33,660 nucleotides of DNA from Actinomycetes bacterium (GTDB taxonomy: Bacteria; Actinomycetota; Actinomycetes; Actinomycetales; Microbacteriaceae). Positions 30,767 to 33,660 of the stretch are shown here, in pieces. The DNA lies in NCBI GenBank assembly GCA_023436775.1, contig JAEZHW010000005.1, positions 1 through 33,660 on the forward strand. The letters run 5' to 3'. The position numbers were made by a program, and so were the translations under genes. The notes under the pieces were generated by a model, which saw nothing but the letters and a program-made list of their open reading frames with translations, was not told where the DNA came from and searched no databases. Numbering within the stretch: position 1 is the first letter of the stretch; each line of letters starts with the position of its first letter.

Positions 30767-31393
30767 ATGATCGTTGTGCGTCGGTCTGTGCCGGCGGGAG
30801 CAGCGTTGTTCCTGGCGCTCACCGGCGTGGTGGGGTGCAGTGCAGGCCACGATGCTGCGGCGGAACTGCCGGATCTGACAACGTATTTTGACTCCGTCGA
30901 AGCAGCCGCGGCATATGCCGAGGAGCAGGGCCTCGACTTGATGGCGCAGATCCTGGAGGACGGCACGGTCACCCGTGGCGAGGTCGAGGAAGCCACACGC
31001 GAGTACATCGCATGTCGAGAACGCGCTGGCGTGACGATCACTGGCACACCCCAATGGGATCCGCTCGACCGACTCAACATGCTTGGTTTTTCCGCTGACG
31101 GCGACTCGTACACCTCGGACGAGGCGCGGCTCGCCGATGCTCGCTGCGAGACGGCCCATCATTACGTGTCGCACTGGTTCGAGACCAATACGAAGCCAGA
31201 ATCTGACGCGAACTTCCTCCGCGAACTCGAGCACTGCCTCGCCGAAGAGTCCCTCCCATTCGTGGCCGGTCAGCAGCACTATCGGGACACGCTCGGTCCG
31301 GAGTTGAACGCGCGAGGCGATGTGCCCCAGATTTGGGACTGCATCAATGCGGTGGCTGAACGGCTCGACACCCGCTACGTCGTTCGTGCCTAG
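30767..31393 (+). CDS. hypothetical lipoprotein
   Basis: 208-aa predicted exported lipoprotein: MIVVRRSVPAGAALFLALTG followed by VVGC places the lipidated Cys at residue 24. The mature part is acidic, with four further cysteines (in IACRERAG, ARCETAHHYV, EHCLAEESL and WDCINAVAE) that could form disulfides. No known domain is recognised; the repeated short Cys-containing helical segments resemble small surface proteins of unknown function in actinobacteria. A GGAGAGGG/GGGG ribosome binding region precedes the ATG, and TACACT at 30713-30718 is a possible -10. Confidence 0.78.
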   Translation: MIVVRRSVPAGAALFLALTGVVGCSAGHDAAAELPDLTTYFDSVEAAAAYAEEQGLDLMAQILEDGTVTRGEVEEATREYIACRERAGVTITGTPQWDPLDRLNMLGFSADGDSYTSDEARLADARCETAHHYVSHWFETNTKPESDANFLRELEHCLAEESLPFVAGQQHYRDTLGPELNARGDVPQIWDCINAVAERLDTRYVVRA

Positions 31394-31789
31394 CAGCGAC
31401 ATTCACGCTTCCAACGAGTGAGGGCCCGCACCGCGACAAGCGAATCGCGCCGGGAATCGTATTGGAACAGGTAGGAGCCTCGAGCCTCACCGTTTCGCTT
31501 CGGCGGCAGCGGGCTTAGCCTGCGGAGGCCTGACCTCACTTGCGGTTCGAGGAGATACCAAGTCGTTGCCGGCTGCGCCGCCCGAGCTCCGACGTCTGCC
31601 GCGGTCAAAGGTGGAGCGTCGACCAGGTTGATGCAAATTGGGAGAGTAGCCGTCCGTTGGGGCAAGAACGCCGCCAGTGATCCCATATCTTGGCTTGCAG
31701 CAATGATTGGGAACACCGCTGGCTTGCTGACCGGAGGCTTCATACGAAAGTACGGGCCTCGGTAGCCCCTGGCGCATAGGAGGACGCGG
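31394..31789. other. 396-bp intergenic stretch without a convincing gene
   Basis: The left end contains the first copy of the 21-bp direct repeat (31412-31432). The remainder holds one minus-strand reading frame (31390-31743 or 31893) without ribosome binding site, promoter or recognisable family; it could be a remnant. The AGGAGG of the next gene ends the region. Confidence 0.5.
31412..31432. repeat. 21-bp direct repeat, left copy
   Basis: Identical over 21 bases to 33444-33464 (begins CAACGAG, ends CCCGCACC); neighbouring bases differ on both sides. Unlike the right copy it lacks the second arm of the hairpin. Confidence 0.85.
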
Positions 31790-32374
31790 ATGTTGTGGAG
31801 AAGACTCTGGTATTGGAGGTTTCGTAGGGTCGTAGCCGCCACAACGTCCCCAATGCGCACACGTGGCTTCCGAATTCCTGGCAGTGGCGACATGATGCGG
31901 TTCGTCGTCTGGACTTACCCCCTCTTTCTGATCCTGTTCTTTGCATTTGGCCCTGTGAGCCCGATCCCCGGGTTGGGCTCTGCTGATCATCCTGAGGCGC
32001 GGATACCTTGGTGGGTCTTTGGGTTCGTCGTTGCTGCTCTGGGGTATCTCGCTGTGTATCCCTGGCGATATGGCATCTGGTTGACCCAGAACTACCTAGT
32101 GATTCGCTCGTGGTTTCGAGTGCATCGCATCGCGCGACAGGAGTTGCAATGGGTAGACGTCCATGACTACTGGGGAATGATGGAGCGGCTCGTGGCACTT
32201 TTCGGGCCAGAGATGCTCGTTCTCGGGCTGAAGTCGTCGTCTTCGAACGAGATCACGGTGAAGGAGTTTCGCGGCACCATGTCGGGCGCGTTGCAAATCA
32301 GATTTACCGTCTACGCGATTCGGCGGTGGCAAAAAGGCGGAGTGATTGCACCGCTCGCTGCCGTTGACTCCTAG
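31790..32374 (+). CDS. hypothetical membrane protein, PH-like C-terminus
   Basis: 194-aa protein, not identified. The N-terminal 33 residues are basic. Two hydrophobic segments follow (about 36-56 FVVWTYPLFLILFFAFG and 73-92 WWVFGFVVAALGYLAVYPW). The cytoplasmic remainder has the strand pattern of bacterial PH-type domains (YGIWLTQNYLVIRSWFRVHRI split, then LQWVDVHDY). AGGAGG lies exactly 6 bases before the ATG, the best ribosome binding site in the window. GC is near 55-58% in sampled lines versus about 68% in glmU/prs, pointing to foreign origin. Flanked by the 21-bp repeats. Confidence 0.72.
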   Translation: MLWRRLWYWRFRRVVAATTSPMRTRGFRIPGSGDMMRFVVWTYPLFLILFFAFGPVSPIPGLGSADHPEARIPWWVFGFVVAALGYLAVYPWRYGIWLTQNYLVIRSWFRVHRIARQELQWVDVHDYWGMMERLVALFGPEMLVLGLKSSSSNEITVKEFRGTMSGALQIRFTVYAIRRWQKGGVIAPLAAVDS

Positions 32375-32538
32375 CCGGGGGCACTGGGAAGAGGGCAAGT
32401 CATGCGGAACCTTGACTCGTGGCCGAGCCCTGAGCGAGCATCGGACAATGGCGTGATGGTCGGCCATAAGGCGTTCCTCGCTCGGGCGCGCTGGCGGTGG
32501 CGTGGGAGATGGGGGAAGGGTGATCAGGAGCCGACACT

Positions 32539-33366
32539 GTGATGGATCAGGGCATACGTCACTTCGCATGGAGATTGCCTGGCTGGGCAGATTGTGAGCT
32601 GTCAGTGATGGAATGGGTGCTGCACCGGCGCGTGTTCATCGAGGGGCCGTACGTGACGGCTCGGTATGTCAGCACAGTGCGCGGTGGTGTCCTGGAAGAG
32701 TTCATGGTTCGATATCCGGACAGTCAGCATTGGGATATCGGCGGCGCCGTCAAGCACGATCAATCCGCCTGGAACTATCGTGACGAGCCCGGTTTCGTGG
32801 TGGTGTATGACCGGATTTATGCGCCGGCCTGCGGGATGGATGCGTATTGCAATGAGTATCTTGCCGAATACAGAACGGTGCTGTTGCGCAATCCTGTAGA
32901 GGATCCTGTTCGGCAGGTTCGCCCGGCTCGGCAGGGGCGTTTCCTCAGGACACCGGGCCCGATGGAGGGGCAACTGGACTCGACGCGGAGCTGGCCTGAC
33001 GGCTCGTCGCTGGAGAGAGCAATCGTGTCGAACGGTCGGCCGTTTCGCGATGGTTTTTATGGAGACGGCCCCGGCGGCGGGTGTCTGAGGCCATATTTCG
33101 CCAGGGTGGTCACACGTTGGGATGCGACGCATGTGCGCGATCGAATTTTCGGGTTCATGGCCGAAGGGGACATGGATCCTGACGTGGCCTTACCCGTCGC
33201 GATGTCGATCGTGCAGGAGCTCACCGAGTCGGAGTCGAGTGAGATGCTGGGCAGGCTAGAAATCCATAGCTCGGATGGTCGACCGTCGGAGGCCATGGTG
33301 GTGTTCGAGACCATGCACCGATCCCCACTCAAGCTCGAGACCTTCCTGGCACGGTATTTGACCTGA
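32539..33366 (+). CDS. hypothetical protein, 275 aa
   Basis: Soluble protein without a domain I recognise. Residues such as WDIGGAVKHDQSAW, FVVVYDRIYAPACGMDAYCNEYL and YFARVVTRWDATHVRDRIFGFM suggest a mixed alpha/beta fold; no signal peptide or membrane segment. GTG at 32539 has AGGAG 8 bases upstream; the adjacent ATG at 32542 is an alternative. Lower GC than the backbone. It shares the repeat-flanked segment with the membrane protein upstream, 164 bp away. A toxin-immunity or surface-related role is possible but not shown. Confidence 0.7.
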   Translation: MMDQGIRHFAWRLPGWADCELSVMEWVLHRRVFIEGPYVTARYVSTVRGGVLEEFMVRYPDSQHWDIGGAVKHDQSAWNYRDEPGFVVVYDRIYAPACGMDAYCNEYLAEYRTVLLRNPVEDPVRQVRPARQGRFLRTPGPMEGQLDSTRSWPDGSSLERAIVSNGRPFRDGFYGDGPGGGCLRPYFARVVTRWDATHVRDRIFGFMAEGDMDPDVALPVAMSIVQELTESESSEMLGRLEIHSSDGRPSEAMVVFETMHRSPLKLETFLARYLT

Positions 33367-33443
33367 CTTAGGGGACTTGGTCATCAACGTCCGCCCGAAC
33401 ATTGTCGTGAGGGCCGAGTCGGTGCCAGCGGAAACGGATTCTG

Positions 33444-33464
33444 CAACGAGTGAGGGCCCGCACC
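33444..33464. repeat. 21-bp direct repeat, right copy
   Basis: Exact copy of 31412-31432. Here its last 14 bases are the left arm of the terminator at 33451-33482. Confidence 0.85.
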
Positions 33465-33482
33465 AAACGGTGCGGGCCCTCA
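33451..33482. terminator. strong bidirectional hairpin terminator
   Basis: A 14-bp perfect stem (TGAGGGCCCGCACC and its complement) with a 4-base AAAC loop. It lies 15 bases past the stop of the minus-strand gene at the window end and 84 bases past the stop of the plus-strand 275-aa gene, so it can serve both. Confidence 0.85.
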
Positions 33483-33497
33483 GTGCGTGTGTGACGA

Positions 33498-33660
33498 CTA
33501 GTGGGTGGCGACGGCGCTGATCTCGGTGCGGTCGCCGCTCCACGGGGTGTGGAAGGTGCCCTCGGGATCGATGCGCTTGCAGGGGTGTGTACCCAGGAAG
33601 TCGGGCTGGCCTTGGGCCAGAGCAGCCGGCACAGTTTGCCGCTCGCGGTGAGGAGCATGC
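33498..33660 (-). CDS. C-terminal part of an unidentified gene (runs off window)
   Basis: An open frame of 53 codons plus stop TAG (33498-33500) continues to the window edge on the minus strand. The readable end includes LAQGQPDFLGTHPCKRID followed by PEGTFHTPWSGDRTEISAV. Codon use is typical of the host and a strong terminator follows the stop, so it is probably a real chromosomal gene. The family is not recognised from this fragment. Confidence 0.6.
   Translation of the reverse strand, partial: HAPHRERQTVPAALAQGQPDFLGTHPCKRIDPEGTFHTPWSGDRTEISAVATH

Noticed and set aside
31390..31893. Minus-strand reading frame of 167 codons between the lipoprotein and the membrane protein genes
   Set aside because: It overlaps the well-supported start of the gene at 31790. 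It has no ribosome binding site or -10 box and no recognised motif. It might be a decayed gene but cannot be supported.

Overview
The window is high-GC DNA from an actinobacterium, most likely a member of Micrococcales/Microbacteriaceae. Support: strong G/C bias at third codon positions, GTG starts, many leaderless start codons directly behind TAnnnT-type -10 boxes, and the actinobacterial backbone genes ispE, an ABC-F ATPase, tRNA-Gln, glmU and prs in one direction. The genus cannot be fixed from sequence alone.

Layout. (1) 1-2334, minus: a TetR regulator and a 3-ketosteroid-dehydrogenase-like flavoprotein, with three CCGATCGG boxes around the TetR start. (2) 2489-3412: ispE. (3) 3481-8242: accessory genes between ispE and the ABC-F gene: an orphan beta-class DNA methyltransferase, a Fic protein with its own inverted repeat, a barstar-type inhibitor without a barnase, a DUF1643 protein, an unknown small protein and an Imm26-like immunity protein. 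(4) 8336-13502: ABC-F ATPase, a small unknown protein, an MFS exporter, and an ArsR/double-SRPBCC operon whose regulator has a perfect palindrome over its start codon. (5) 13552-14686: a PIN-domain toxin and HTH antitoxin operon behind a 9-bp-periodic repeat array. (6) 14903-17794: an NAD(P)-binding protein, a YdeI-like protein and a DEAD-box helicase.

(7) 18049-26644 is the most coherent system: two divergent operons around a ROK-family repressor. To the left run transketolase, PTS enzyme I and deoxyribose-phosphate aldolase. To the right run PTS IIA, IIB, an ascorbate-type IIC and HPr. The tkt/ROK intergenic region and the ROK/IIA junction each hold a 26-bp site of the form ACTTTCG-N9-AGACAAAAGT. 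In all three relevant promoters this site overlaps the -35 element, and in the tkt promoter also the -10. The locus therefore encodes a complete phosphotransfer chain, its repressor and two pentose-phosphate enzymes. The sugar is unknown, because the ascorbate enzymes UlaD/E/F are absent here.

(8) 26641-30668: MarR regulator (minus), tRNA-Gln(TTG), glmU, prs and a TauE-family permease. (9) 30767-33660: a lipoprotein, then an approximately 2-kb segment of lower GC with two unrecognised genes, flanked by an exact 21-bp direct repeat. The right copy is one arm of a terminator behind a gene that runs off the window. No CRISPR array, rRNA, insertion sequence or integrase was seen.
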